Assembly: GCF_000350225.1 (NCBI RefSeq)
Contig: NW_005178983.1
Span: 434,001-498,000, forward strand
Reading direction: 5' to 3'
Source of the DNA: Chondrus crispus
Lineage: Eukaryota; Rhodophyta; Florideophyceae; Gigartinales; Gigartinaceae
Length of the DNA stretch: 64,000 bases
Shown: piece after piece, positions 11,183 through 23,358 of the stretch
Numbering within the stretch: the stretch's first letter is position 1
Layout: the number at the start of each line of letters is the position of its first letter
The notes under the pieces: generated by a model
What the model saw: only the letters and a program-made list of their open reading frames with translations
What the model was told of the DNA's origin: nothing
Database searches by the model: none
Made by a program: the position numbers and the translations under genes

Positions 11183-11716
11183 CTAACATAACCTTCCACA
11201 AGTTCCTGGGAAAAAGCCGATATCACCTTGATCTAGAGAGTCCTCTTCTTCCATAGTTCCAAGGTGCCCCTCTGCGAACAAAGATTGCGCAGCGTCTGGA
11301 GAATACTGAGTGGCAGGCTGGGCGCTCTGAACTGCATAGACTTGAGACAATCCCTCGTTGAGTGAAACATCCATATCTTCTGTGTGCCCAATGGCAGATC
11401 CCGTCTCGTATCTCGTCGGACTTAGGGGAGGGGATTGGTCGGGCATTTCCGTTCTGTCTCTGAATGATAGCGACATTTTTGAGGTAGAGGCAGAGCTTTC
11501 AGAAGGAACACTAGCCACTTGATCTGCAGTTGGCTGAGATGAAGAGAGAAGTTGTTGTGCCCACCGAGACTCAAGGCCAGTGGTTCGTGGTGGCGAAATT
11601 TCTGGAGACCCGGCATCGTAAATTATCCCGTCTTCTGAGGCAACACTGCGCCTGAACTCTGGGGAAACACTCAGTACGCGCCTGCCACTGTGCGGCGAAA
11701 CACTGTCCATTCTCAC
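11183..11716 (-). CDS. Ser/Pro-rich hypothetical ORF
   Basis: 177 codons on the minus strand, rich in Ser, Pro, Glu and Asp and low in hydrophobic residues, so probably disordered. It ends just upstream of the decayed gene at 10191-11100 on the same strand and could be its N-terminal part in another frame. No domain is recognised. From 11717 to about 11980 I see no gene. Confidence 0.3.
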   Translation of the reverse strand: MRMDSVSPHSGRRVLSVSPEFRRSVASEDGIIYDAGSPEISPPRTTGLESRWAQQLLSSSQPTADQVASVPSESSASTSKMSLSFRDRTEMPDQSPPLSPTRYETGSAIGHTEDMDVSLNEGLSQVYAVQSAQPATQYSPDAAQSLFAEGHLGTMEEEDSLDQGDIGFFPGTCGRLC

Positions 11717-11989
11717 ATTAAGGTGACAGTCGACAAGGTAAGCGACCTAAACCTGCGCATATAGCCTGGATTTCAGGATCAGATGTTGTGGAACGTATGC
11801 CTCTTGGACACCGTTGTTGACTGTCAGGGGCGCAAATTCGTGAGATGTAGGCTATTATTTGTAAGATCTAGCCTGTGAAGAGGCACTAGATCTACGCCGG
11901 CGTGGGTAGTGTCCACGTCAACAAGCCAATCATCCAATTATTGTGACGTTGAAGATCACGACAGTGTCTGACACGAGCTTGTGCTCGAA

Positions 11990-12270
11990 AACATTTAAAA
12001 TTTGGGCCATTTGCGGATCTTGGGGTGACAGGTGCGGCTTTTGATGCCCCTGGGGAGGTGAAGTTCTAGCCCTGGGGGTGTTTTGGGGGCGACTACCCCA
12101 ATTGAGGTGGCATTGAAGGGTGACGTTCCTCATTCATCCAATTCCGAGGGTGACGTCGCCCTAAGAAAACGACATGTTGAAACATGCCGATCTTTGTCTG
12201 TGTCTATAGGGCGACATTGGATCGTTTTCTGAGATTGATGTGATTTCAGTTGGGAATATAGGGTGACTTC
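11990..12270 (+). repeat. Left subterminal array of GGGTGAC/GGGCGAC motifs
   Basis: At least five copies of GG(G)TGAC or GGGCGAC occur at irregular 20-60 bp spacing (for example in 12028-12035, 12085-12092, 12117-12124, 12148-12155, 12206-12213 and 12256-12263), mostly in plus orientation. Such arrays often bind transposase at element ends. The mirror array is at the right end of the same locus. Confidence 0.45.
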
Positions 12271-12350
12271 ATATGCGAAACACCGGCAACTTCTACCCAC
12301 TCTATCTACATACAATTACATACAGTATTTTCCATACCACGGAAGCTTGT

Positions 12351-15300
12351 TTACCTAGTGTTTTCATCCCCATAAAGCTGTCTCAATGCACAATCAGTAA
12401 CAGTATGCGTCTCAGAACGACAAAGAGAGCAAGTATACTTCCTCTTTGATGGCGCAGGTCCGTTCTCATACCAGCTCTTCTTACGTTTTCCCGCGTTTTT
12501 CACTGGCCTCCCACGAGGAGGGATAGCTTTGGGAATTCTTAAGTTCTGACCAAAAGCTACTAACCGTTTCGCTTGTTTGATAACTTTGTCGACAGAGTAT
12601 TGCGACGGCATTGAGTAACACAAGCTGTAGTAATTCTCTTTTCATGCTTTCGTCAAATGTCGCCGCTCAACGTGCTCATACAAATTATTAGATCCGTACT
12701 TCTCACATATGACAGCCGTTCCGTGATAGCAAGGAAAACCAGAACCATCTCGTGAATGCATGCAGCATGAAAGGGGCGTGTTTGGCTCTGAACTCATGAC
12801 TACATGCCTCAAACGCGTTCTGTCCACCACGCTTCGTACCGTCGTCTCCATTTGCCCCGCTCCCTCTACAAATCTAACAGACTCCTAATAAACTCTTGAT
12901 CTCTGAATGAGTAGCGCAAGACGTTGTTCAATGTGAGGTGGTACGGGACTCTTGCAGTTCATTGCAGTTGCTTGCCGCTTCAAAAAAGCAGTTCGCTGTG
13001 TCGACACAACTTTCTCCAGCATCTTTTGAGGCTCCACTGTCCTGATGTGGTTTCGCAGGGCGGCGGACATACCACTTTCAGCTCCTTGAGATGTCGTGAT
13101 TAGATCTTGCAACATCGAGCATGCTCTGTACAGCTCACTGTCATCAAACCTATTAAGGTAATCTGACATCTTCATCGGGAAGTCTTTTTTGGCTTGAATA
13201 ACCTCATCCCTGCTTGGGTTTCGAAGCGCTTTATCGTACATGCGCACACCAACAACCTTTCCCGCACCCAGTGCTGTAGCGAGATTTTTTCGGACATGCA
13301 GTGGGTCCAGGAACAACTTCGCGTGCCGCATGCACCGCTTGTACGCTGAGTCGATAGATTTCTCCTGGTCGACAATTGTCGTCCTCGTAGGTACATCAAA
13401 CCCTGGGATATCCGCGGCGGCAGCAAAAACTTTCTCCCACGTGTCCATTCCCTCAGCTCCCACGAAATGGGCGAACACCAAGGGGCAGAGTTGATGGTTA
13501 GTGTCGTATCCGAACACTTCAAATGTGGTTCCGTAAGAACGGCGGCCCAAACCCTCGCAATGAGCGCTATCCGCTGCGCAAGTCATCCTGCCCTTTCTAC
13601 AGAAAGCTTCTGCAACCATCGGGACGAACAGGAACCCGCCATAATATTTACCCTCATCCGCAATATCCGAGACGTCCACATCCTCTACATTAAACCCGGA
13701 TTGTAGGGATCTTAGTTTTTCAGAGTATGAAAGTTTTTGCTGTTGTTTGTATATGAATCGTGCAGCCTTCCAGGGCAGCCATGTCAACGGCTCGAGCAGC
13801 TGAGATGTATCTGTGAGTTTGCTGGTTGTCGACGATAAATTGACTTCGCCCTTAAAATGGACGCCAGGACGCTGGTGGGCATGTCAGGGTTCAAGGCGAA
13901 CTCATCACGAAGCGCCCGTGCGGTCTGCTCAGCGGTATACGCCGGTCTAATTTGACAGGACTTTCTGTCGACTGACTGCCCATAGCACTGGTTTTCGTGC
14001 TCTTCGAACCGATTCAACTTCCACAATCCCGATTTCGGTTGCCGATTAAAAGTGAGAGTTGCGGCACAATGCTTTCGTCGACAGTCCATGCGCACCATTT
14101 CGAAGTTTTTCACCACATTCACTCCCTCCGGCACACCCAAATTCGCAGTATATGCTCAAATGAGCTGCTCGCAGCGCCATCTTCCGGAAAGCTGAATCCC
14201 AACCTCAGGGGTATACGGGACGCATCGCCGGGGAACCCACGTCATCTCTGCTACTCTATCCGCCGCTATTTCCGCCATTGCCTTCCGCTGACTTCTCTTT
14301 TTTGACGCTCTCTTTTGTTCCGCTCGCCGTTTCTTCTGTTCGTCTTCAGACAAAGTTCTGAGGTCAACTGGCAACACCCTTTCAGCCGCAGCTGCTGCAT
14401 CACAAGCTTCCCCATTGCTGCTGGTGTCTTCAGGCGTGACGGCTATGTACGCTCCGAAATCAAAGTCATCGTCGTCAATACATTCCGGGCGAGGGGAACG
14501 AGAGGAATCTGCTTCATCTTCCATCGAACTTTCTTCTTCGGCATCAACATCCTCATCGTCCTCTTCCTCATCCGAGTTCACCCCGTCACCCCCCTCTCTA
14601 TCCCAATCATTGTCAGGCGCCCCAACGAACTCTGTTTCCTCACCATCTGGGCCGTGACCCATTTTAGATTCAAACTCTCTACCCAGGACATCGGTCATAA
14701 AATCGGTTCCGTCAAACGAAGATGTATGGATCCTGGGGGAATTATTCCGAGCCGCTCCTTGGCTCCTTGATTCATGACGATCCCTTCGTTCCCTCCTCTG
14801 CCTCTCTTCTCGTTTCCGCGCCTCATTATCCATACGTGCTCGTTCCTGATAAGACATTCTCTTCTCTCTGCGCTCCCTAGCCATCCGTTCCCGCCTTTGC
14901 GTAATCATCTCAGGCTGTTCCACCTGACATATGTCTTCGTCTTCCGTTTCCCATTCTTGTCTCATTTCCTTCTCCCTCCGCTGATGTCCCCATTCACTTT
15001 CTGCTGAGCCTTTTCTTTCCCTCTCTTCCTCCAATGCCTGCTCTTTTTCTCTCTCCGCTTCCTCCCTCCTCGCACGTACTCTCTCCTCCTCTAGCCCCTG
15101 CTCCCTTTTTCGTCTCAACTCCTGAGCTCTTTCTTCTTGCATCCTTTCTTCACGATTGCGACGCCCCTCCCTTTTTTCCCTTTCTTCACTTTTTTCCGTT
15201 TCTTTGCTCCCATCCTCGCCTTTTTCCGCTTGAAAAGACATTTCCTCCTCCTCAACCATGACCTTTCTTCGAATATTCTCCCTTTCCTCCCTTAACATGA

Positions 15301-15562
15301 GTTCGAGTAGTTTCTCCTTCGAGGTTGGAATGAGTGTAAAAAGTAGTGTTGCGGGAACCAAATTTGAAGCATCTTCCCCGTTTTCCATCTCATCAAAACG
15401 AATGTCTCTCTCAGCTTGTTCTTTTGCACGAGTGAGCTTTTGCATAGCTTTATTCGCGGAGGAGCGACCCGACACACATCTGTCCGGATGAATAAGAAAA
15501 GAGAGCTTCTTGAAACGCTTTTGTATATTGCGCAAAGTGGGCTCGTCACTTTCGTCCGCCAT
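12351..15562 (-). pseudogene. MULE transposase fused in frame to an N-terminal J domain
   Basis: One minus-strand reading of about 1070 codons. From the ATG at 15562 comes a DnaJ-type J domain with the HPD motif (KKLSFLIHPDRC), then a very charged Glu/Arg coiled-coil stretch and an acidic Asp/Glu/Ser tract (to about 14.3 kb). The MULE N-terminal zinc domain follows (CRRKHCAATL, then a C/H pair) across a TGA at 14156-14158 that lies in the same frame. After a frameshift near 13.8 kb comes the DDE transposase, with CAADSAHCEG, TIVDQEKSID and AESGMSA. A SWIM-like Cys/His motif (FPCYHG) and a C-terminal CX2CX4HX4C knuckle (CSLCRSETHTVTDC) next to a GRPVK hook complete it. Further stops lie at 12885-12887 and 12642-12644. 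The fusion is inferred from shared frame and domain order. Confidence 0.75.
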
Positions 15563-15684
15563 ATCTCCGGGATGAGGGCAACAAAAGACGTCAATTACGG
15601 GCGTTTCGTTGATGATGATTGTCCCAAAGTGATGCAGGGCCTTTCTGGCGTCTGGCGGAAAAGATCGCATTATCCCGCCAAAAT

Positions 15685-16149
15685 ATGGCAGAGAAAAAGG
15701 GGAAAGAACAGAGGGTGACAGTGAAAAGCGAGCTGCGAGTAAATCTCGGTGAACTTCGCGAATCTGACGTCTTCTCGTACGAATCTTCCCCCATGGACAC
15801 GCTACCCGAGCGCACTTTTTCTTCTACCAGTTTAGTTCGGAGACTTCCACCATCACCGTTTGTTGGAAACTACGGCGGTTCGGCTCATTACGGTACGTTT
15901 TCTGGCATGTGGCCGCCCGACATAGCCGCAAATCTGCAGTCTCGAAAGCCTTTTAATAGGAATAGTCGCGTGCACGAAAACGATTTGGCATGCCCGGGTG
16001 AAAAAACGATCAATCTGGTGCAGTTGGGGGACGCATCCGAGGTGCATGAGGTTAGTTTGTACAATGCGAGGCTGAAAAAGACAGAGTCCTTGACACGACC
16101 GCCAAACAAAATTTTGAAAGTAGACAAGCAAGTGATGAGGTCGAGATGA
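15685..16149 (+). CDS. Hypothetical ORF, divergent from the transposase
   Basis: 154 codons from the ATG at 15685, rich in Ser, Lys and Arg, with no recognised domain. It starts about 120 bp from the start of the J-domain transposase and runs the other way. It could be a small accessory gene of the MULE or a chance frame; composition alone does not decide. Confidence 0.25.
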   Translation: MAEKKGKEQRVTVKSELRVNLGELRESDVFSYESSPMDTLPERTFSSTSLVRRLPPSPFVGNYGGSAHYGTFSGMWPPDIAANLQSRKPFNRNSRVHENDLACPGEKTINLVQLGDASEVHEVSLYNARLKKTESLTRPPNKILKVDKQVMRSR

Positions 16150-16721
16150 GGTGGCGCGCGCTGTATAGCACTCGAGAAGGCGGTGACGCGAATGCGGCAA
16201 TATGCGCATTAAATAGCGAGAGACTTGCCCAGATGCTTGATAGCGACGCATCATTTGTCATGGCGACAAGAATCGTCCTGCTCTAGCACGGACATACCGT
16301 ACAACGTAGGATGTCATCAACAAGCGGACGAAAAGCAAAAAAGGAAAATTGACGCAAGCAGGTAAAAAAAGGCGGTCACGGCGGGTCTCTCTCCTTGTCA
16401 GCGGGACCAAACGGGGTGCCTCTCCTCTTGCTCTTCAGGCCAAACCCCTTCTCCACGGGGGAATGGTTTCCAGGAGCTGGATGTTCATGCTTCAATGTTT
16501 GCGATAAACTTATTGACATCGAAGTCACAGCACTCGGAGACGATGACGTACAGCCCTAGGTTTGTGGTCAGACCAGTCTTGGACCCGCGAGTGCAAACTA
16601 TTTCACATCATCAAGCTAGAATTATACTGGGACATGCTCAGATTTGTTCTTCCGCCTTCAGAATGGTGGTGGAGGTGTAACAGCGCTCGTATTAGCTGTT
16701 CGCGATGTTGGCGGGGCGTGG
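16150..16721. other. No gene seen
   Basis: No convincing coding frame, terminal repeat or RNA gene is visible between the hypothetical ORF and the peptidase-like gene. Short shadow frames only. Confidence 0.4.
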
Positions 16722-17969
16722 TTACCAAACGGCATTGTCGGCGGATCTGAGCTTTTTAGGGGCCTCCCTCCTTTCCAAAGCCATTTCCGTCTCCTGCATC
16801 GACGCGTCCAAGCGCCTCTCCTTCTCCGCCATGAGCAGCTCCCTCCTCGCGACGGTAGCAACCCGTTGGGCAACGTGGTCCTTCCCTGCTTCCTCCACCT
16901 GGCCGACCCTTCTCTCCCTCTCTTCCAACTTGCGCACCCACGCATGTGGCCTCCCCTGCTCGACGCCCGAGTACTTCAAGCTGGAGAAGAAGGAGCGGGA
17001 GGGGCGGGGGATGAACACGAGCAGCGTGAGGGCTTCTTGGAATTGACAGGGACTTCAACTAGCTCCCTCACTTCAGCCACGCGCAAATTCTTTGCCTCAT
17101 CTCCGCCAAGGAGACGAAGCACATCTTCGGTTAATGCGAACGGATACCTTGAAGCGCTATCATGGACAGTACCACGGTTGCAGTCCAGCGCAACGCAATG
17201 ATCTACAATTCCGTGTTCCACTATTCGGACTATCCACACGCCTTGATTATGGTGCGCAAGCCACTTGAAAGGATTTCCATCGAACGCCTTCTTCTCAGCT
17301 TTAGGAACTCGGCGCACTGATAGTTGAGCGGGAATTTGGTGAACCAGAGAAAAGAGTTGCTTGAGTGTTTTGATCTTCATCGGATGCTTCCAAAGGTACT
17401 TGTCGACGCTTGTTCCTCCTGTGGTTACCATATAGCGCACAAGTGCCGTTGGACAGCGCAGCCGACACGCATGAATCGTCGTTGCTGCGCACCAGGTTCG
17501 GGCCATACTGGTGCACCTCAGACCTTCTTGATCCAGTGATTTGTCCGCGTGCCCCAATACCACCGATGAGTATCGGCACACCGCGATGGGCCATCATCCA
17601 CACATACAGTCGACGCAACATCTCTTGCAAAAACTTTTTCTTGCGCGGCAAGTCGTTGGTACCATCATCTATCGCGTTTAATCGAGCCTGCATCGTGTGA
17701 AGGGATAGTGTAATCGAATTGGCATCGATAAGCCAGAAACTTTCGTCACCGCCTGTCAATCCGGCGGCAGCGTACAAAACGCCGTCTTGCATTTTGTGGC
17801 CGCTTGCCCCTTGTCGGCCATCACCAATCATCACCCTGTCAATCGCCCAGCTCATGGTGTCCAAGAATACTAGGAATGTTGCACCTCCCCGAAGATCTGC
17901 ACAAACTTCCGTTCTTAGTGGACACACATGAGATGGGCGCCGGGCTCTTTGGTGCGGGTTCCGGGTCAC
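16722..17969 (-). pseudogene. Papain-like peptidase homologue beside the MULE transposase
   Basis: Three overlapping minus-strand frames give one protein. 17301-17969 contains SWAIDRVMIGDGRQGASG, a HRG...GIGARG motif and a putative nucleophile (SNDDSCVSAALSN, Cys codon at 17469-17471). A frameshift near 17450 leads into 16976-17581, with GVWIVRI, VDHCVALD (putative catalytic His) and GGDEAKNLRVAEVREL. Another shift near 17.03 kb leads to a Glu/Arg coiled coil ending at 16722. The gene at 60403-61848 matches these motifs in the same order. Cys, His and Asp in this order suit a papain-like fold, but the activity is inference. A short hydrophobic frame upstream (MPSPAFFIALLTLPLAW at about 18042) could be a signal peptide or chance. 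Confidence 0.55.
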
Positions 17970-18249
17970 TTGGAGACGCGGCCGCGGTGCACCATGCTAG
18001 AGGCAGGGTGAGCAAGGCGATGAAGAAGGCGGGTGAGGGCATTGCGGCGAGATGTGCGGGGGGGGAGCTGGGGAACGTAGACGCCAAAAAATGGCGGGTT
18101 CAGAAGGCAGAACGTACGCCGCGTGACCACGCGTCACCGTATGCCAGCCACTGTGGTGGGCACTGGGCGGCCTCTATAGCCACACTATATTGTTTCAGTT
18201 TTGAGAGCGCTATATCCAGCGCGAAACCGTGCGTTGGCGTGCTTTTATA

Positions 18250-18327
18250 AGGGTGACATTAAAACAATCATGTGTTTCTACGGCGACTTTTCTAACATTT
18301 AGGCCTCTGCCGAAATGCCACGATGGT
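18250..18327 (+). repeat. Right subterminal region of the MULE locus, part 1
   Basis: Holds GGGTGAC and GGCGAC motifs and ends with the ATGGT target site of gypsy G3. It continues without a break at 24431 beyond G3. Confidence 0.4.
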
Positions 18328-18631
18328 TGTGAGATATTTTTAGGGAAAAATTGCATTTTACTGTAGAGGGAGATTTTATTCTGTAGTCCGAGATTTTATT
18401 TGAATTTTAGAGAAGCGCACGCGGACGGCCCGGCGGAATCCGGGCCGGATGCGTGGACGCTTCTGGAAGGAATTTCGTAGAAATAAAAGAGAGAGGGTGA
18501 CGGGCGCTGCGGGGAAGGGGGGACGACAGTCGGCGAACCCTCACCACGAACGGGACGCTCACACCACTCGGCCAACCCTCACCACGAACGGCACGCTCCC
18601 CAGAACCGCCACCCCCATTTCACCGACAACA
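18328..18631 (+). repeat. 5' LTR of G3
   Basis: 304 bp, starting TGTGAGATATTTTTAGGG and ending CACCGACAACA. It contains two imperfect tandem copies of CCCTCACCACGAACGG near its end. Confidence 0.97.
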
Positions 18632-21600
18632 TGGTACTCTTGTGGAGGGCCGACGCAGACACAAGTGCGGGCCCTAACCCTGTTACCTACGATGAGTCGA
18701 ACGGGTCAGATGTTTCCAAGTTTCTGTTCGTATACGAGAACATCATTATGCGCGGCAAGCCTGACGACGAGAAGGCAGGAGCTATCCTATGCCACCTCGA
18801 GGATGCCGCGTTCGACTATTACTATGAAACGTATAGTCATAATGGGAGTCTGACCGAGGCCGCCAGTAACTGGAACGGTGTGAAGAGCGCCCTGTCTGAC
18901 CGTTTTACGGAGACACCGAGGCCAGAAGAAAACATCCAGAAGGCTATGAGTTGCCGACTGGATGGTAAGAACTTGCTTACTTCGATGGATGAAATGGACA
19001 AGCTCTACAGAAGGGCTGGTTTCAACGACGAGGCAAAGTACGGCTTGCTTCGCAATGCCGTAATGGCACATTTGGATGTTGCTCAGTTCGCGATCTATCG
19101 TTCTCCGACGACGTACGAAGAACTGATGAAGACCGTGAAGGACTTTGCTGCAGGCCGTGACGCCTTCAAGGCGGCGAAAACTGCTGCGCAGTCCGTTGAA
19201 CCTGTGACGCCCAAGCGCGTACTGGTGCGTTCTGATGTGGATCCTCGACAGGAAAAGCTGGAGAACAAGGTTGACGCCATCACCAACCAGCTGGCGGAAC
19301 TGTCACTGATGATGAAGAAACGACAGACGCCAGGGGACAGTGATACGAGTTGGACATGTTCCTATTGCAAGGAACCAGGGCATTCAGCGACTCGTTGTCG
19401 TTCCAACCCACACCGAGATACTCGTTGCCCAACGTGTGGGAAGATTGGACACACGACGGAGACTTGCTGGTCCCGCTTTGCTAGAAAGAATGTGGCTCAT
19501 GCACGTCCTCAAGGTAACGCTGGCGCAGGAAGCGCTTATGGCCCCAAAGCAGGCGGTTCTGCCAACGACGCCGGTGACAAGGCCACCAGAGACTCGAAGC
19601 AAGTCACGGTCATAACTGAGACCACCAAGGGAGAATTGGTGGCGGCTACGAAACGCAACGCCGAAGGAGAGGCCTTGCCGAAGCAGTCGAAGAACCGTGA
19701 AGAAGTTTCGATCCCGAGGCTGCTGAATCCCGCTCCAGTAGCTCCTAGGGGAACTCTCCCCTGGAATGAGTCGCTGAGAGTGCCGAGAGTGAAGCCTGCA
19801 CGCCAGAAGAAGAAGAATGTTTCAAAGAAGGCGGCACTCCAGGAGCACGTCGGCAAGTATAACGTCGTGTCAGAGCTGGCGAATGCGCCGTCTGGTCTAA
19901 CATTTGGACAACTTGTCGGTGGAGACGCTGAAGGAGCAAGGAAGGAGATGAAGCGCCTTCTATCCAGGAGATTGGGGCGGTCTCGCGGGTTTGCGGGCCA
20001 CACGGATGTCTTCCCGAGGCGCCTTCGGGTAGTTACTGTTCAAGTTTATGGAACTGATGCTCAAGCACTATTGGATTCGGGTGCGGTGCCGAACATCATG
20101 TCGCCGCACCTCATGAGGAGACTTTCTCTGACGCCAGAGAGTACGAAGAAACACATCACTGTGGCAGATGGGAAGAGCTCCCCTTGTGTTGGATCACTGC
20201 GCCAGGTCCCCGTCTCGTTTGGGGAACTGGTGAGCATGATGGACTTCCTTGTCGTTACGGGAACACCGTACGACGTCATCGTGGGGATGCCGTCGTTAGA
20301 GGAGCTCCAAACGTGCATTGATTTGGGGCAACAGCATGTCCAAGTAACTGTGGGTGATGAGACGATTCGACTAAGTCTTGAGATGGATGAAAACCATAAG
20401 AAGCCTGGATCCGCTACCGACAGTGAGGACTTCACGTCAGACTCGGGGGCCGTGCCGGCTGACTCGACTGACACGGATGAAGACTTCGTCCTTTCGCTGC
20501 ATGAAAGGGTGCCGTTTGAACCAGACCTTGCCTGGGCGGGAGCAGTCACTGAGGACGAAGATCCTCATGCTGGACTTCCGGACCTAGCTGAGGAAGGCTC
20601 AGAGTACGAGCCGGCGGATGAGAAAGAGAAGAGAGATGAGAACGAGGAACTTCTCATGTCTAAGCTGAGCCATATCAGCAGAGAGAACGCCGACCGCATA
20701 ATATGTTCTATCAAGAGTATGGGAATAGCTGCATGGTCTTTGGACGACCTCAGGCCGGCAGATGTCCCTGTGTCACATTCTTTTGAGTTAAATGACGACA
20801 GACCCAGTTCGCACGCCGTTCGGAGGCTCCCTCCGAGACACAACGCGGTAGTGCGCGAGGAGATCGAGAAGATGCAGAAGGCAGGGATCATTACCCCCTC
20901 TGTAGCTCCTTGGTCGTTTCCGGTCGTCATCGCAACGAAGAAGGACGGGAAACCTCGCTTCTGTGTTGACTACCGCGCGCTTAACCGGGTGATGAAGGCC
21001 GACAAGTGGCCGTTGCCCAAAATGGAAGAGATATTCGACGACCTTGAAGGAAGCAAAGTGTTCACTACCCTGGACTTGTTCTCGGGTTATTAGCAAGTCC
21101 GGATGGCTTCATGGTGCAAAGAACAGACGACGTTTGTCTGTCGGTACGGGACCTTTCAATTTGAAGTGATGCCATTCGGGCTCATGAACGCTCCTTCAAC
21201 ATTTCAAAGGATGATGGATGGAGTATTCAGAGACCTGCCATTCGTCCGAGTGTACCTTGATGACGTGGTCATCTTTTCGAAGTCCTTGGACGTCCATGTT
21301 GACCACTTAACTGAAGTGTTCGAGCTGATTGCTCGCAGTGGATTGAAGTTGAAGCTTGCGAAGTGTTCTTTCGCGCAATCACAGACCAGGCTATTGGGGC
21401 ACGTCATCGGAAAGAAAGGGATTGAGGTGGATCCAGAGAAGACGTCGATCATTTGGGACACCCCCGAGCCGCGCACCAAGACGGAGTTACGAAGCTTCCT
21501 TGGACTAGCGGGGTATTACCGCCGATTTATCCCTAAGTTCGCAGAAGTCTCTGCATCGTTGCATGCTGCTACTTCTACCAAAGTCGAATTTGAATTTACG

Positions 21601-23358
21601 GAAGGGATGCGGACCGCCTTCCAGGAGTTGAAGAAGAGGGTGACGTCTCCTCCGCTGTTGGCGCTCCCGAAGTTTGACGAACCCTTCGTGGTCGAGACAG
21701 ATGCATCCAACATGGCAGTGGGAGCAGTTCTGGCTCAGAGGAAGGAAGACAAGAAGGTTCACCCGATACAATACGCCAGCAGGACGATGACGGAGACTGA
21801 GAAGAAGTACCCCACCTGTGAGAGAGAAGCGTTAGCGGTGATCTTCGCGCTAAAGAAATTTCGGGTGTATTTGCTCTCAACGCAAAAGTTCAAGTTGATT
21901 ACGGATCACCAAGCGCTTCAGTATGCGTTCAAAAAGAAGGACATCCACGGTAGACTTGCCCGTTGGTTAGATTTCCTGGCGGAGTACGAATTCGAGATAT
22001 TGTACCGCCCCGGCTCAAAGAATTGTGCCGCTGACTTTCTCTCGCGTATACGAAAAGACGATGGCAGGCGCGAGGAGGATGAGGGGGACCTGGTATGTGC
22101 TGCCGCTTTTGCGAAAGGAGATATACTGGAAGACATGGAACCTCATGTGCGGGACACGTACCGTTATCTCGAAGGAGAAGAGATGGTTGAGCAAGATGCT
22201 GCGCAGAGGCGCAGAATCAAGAAGAACTCCAGGCGGTTCCTCGCCTGGCACGGAAGGCTGTTTCGCAGGATGAAGAATGGGATCAGAACAATCCCTTCTC
22301 GGGGGACTCGACTGCAGATATTGCGGTCGCTGCATGACGACATTGGCCACTGGGACGCTACAGCTACGAAGCAGTTCGTCCTTGACAGGTACTGGTGGCC
22401 GGGAGTTCATGGTGATATCTACGCCTACGTTCGTGGATGTGAAGGCTGCCAAAAGGCTGCGCCCATCCTAACGTACAAAAGCACGGCGGTGATACCAGTC
22501 TCTCAGCTCTTTGAGACATTCTCGATAGACTTTGCGGGACCCCTTCCCAAGACGAAGAACGGAAAACGTTACATCCTGATAGCGGTCGAACATCTGACTG
22601 GTTGGCCCCTGGCTTGGGCAACCGAGACCGCTACGTCTGCGGAAGTTATCAAGTTCGTGGAGGAGGAGATCATCCATTCGTTTGGTCCCCCTCGGACCAT
22701 AGTCTCAGATAACGCAACATGTTTCAGCGCGACAGCGTTGAAGAACTTCATGGTACAACAGGGAATTTCATGGAAACCGGCCCTCGCCTATGCTCCTATG
22801 TCCAACGGAAAAGCGGAGCGTATGGTCGGGACCATCAAGCGTTCAATTCGGAAGACTCTGTTGGGACAGGGCGCCGCTAGCCACAAGTGGGAATCAGCGC
22901 TGAAGCAGATCCTGTACGGATACCGCCGACGCCGGCTGTCGGACGGGTTCTCCCCGTTTGAGCTGATGTATGGAGTAAAGCCGCCCGCGCAACCCCAGAC
23001 CGAACTGCATCAAATCCGGTGGGGCGGCGTTGAGGCGCGCAACTTGGAACTGTTAGCGACGCTCGCGCTCCGATCGACGAGGGCGGCTAAACAGTTGGAA
23101 AAGAGGAGCAAGAGAATGACGGTTGTGTCGCCACGCCAGTTCGACGTACACGATCAAGTTCTGGTCGCACGAGGAACAGCCCTAGGAGGGTTACAGAAGT
23201 GGCCCCTAGGGGAGTCGAAGTACTACGGCCCATGCCGGGTAGTACGAGCTAAGCACCCGCGGTACACACTCGTGTCGCCGGGATTGCGCTACAGTCGACG
23301 GGATATACATGCAAGACGTTTAATCCCCTTTATTCAGAAACCCACACATCTTATGTAG
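18631..23358 (+). pseudogene. gag-pol: Gag-Pol of gypsy G3, one nonsense codon
   Basis: A single frame of 1575 codons, broken only by TAG at 21091-21093. Gag occupies the first 250 or so residues, followed by two zinc knuckles (CSYCKEPGHSATRC, CPTCGKIGHTTETC). Protease has LLDSGAVPNIM near residue 480. RT has FPVVIATKKDG, MPFGLMNAPSTFQ and VYLDDVVIF. RNase H has VETDASNMAVGAVLA. Integrase has an HHCC finger (HDDIGHW, CEGCQKA), IDFAGPLP, VSDNATCF and SNGKAERMV. TAG stands where Trp of the GYWQV motif is expected (TGG to TAG). Gag and pol share one frame, so no frameshift is needed. The start ATG overlaps the primer-binding site, so there is almost no leader. Confidence 0.95.
18632..18649 (+). 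promoter_or_regulatory. Primer-binding site of G3
   Basis: The sequence directly after the 5' LTR is TGGTACTCTTGTGGAGGG. TGG next to the LTR is the expected complement of a tRNA CCA end. The tRNA species was not identified. The gag ATG (18631-18633) overlaps the LTR end and this site. Confidence 0.7.

Noticed and set aside
21085..21105. TAG followed by CAA as a programmed readthrough codon in G3
   Set aside because: The context resembles known leaky UAG-CAA sites, but it falls in the middle of RT exactly at a conserved Trp, so a TGG to TAG mutation is simpler.
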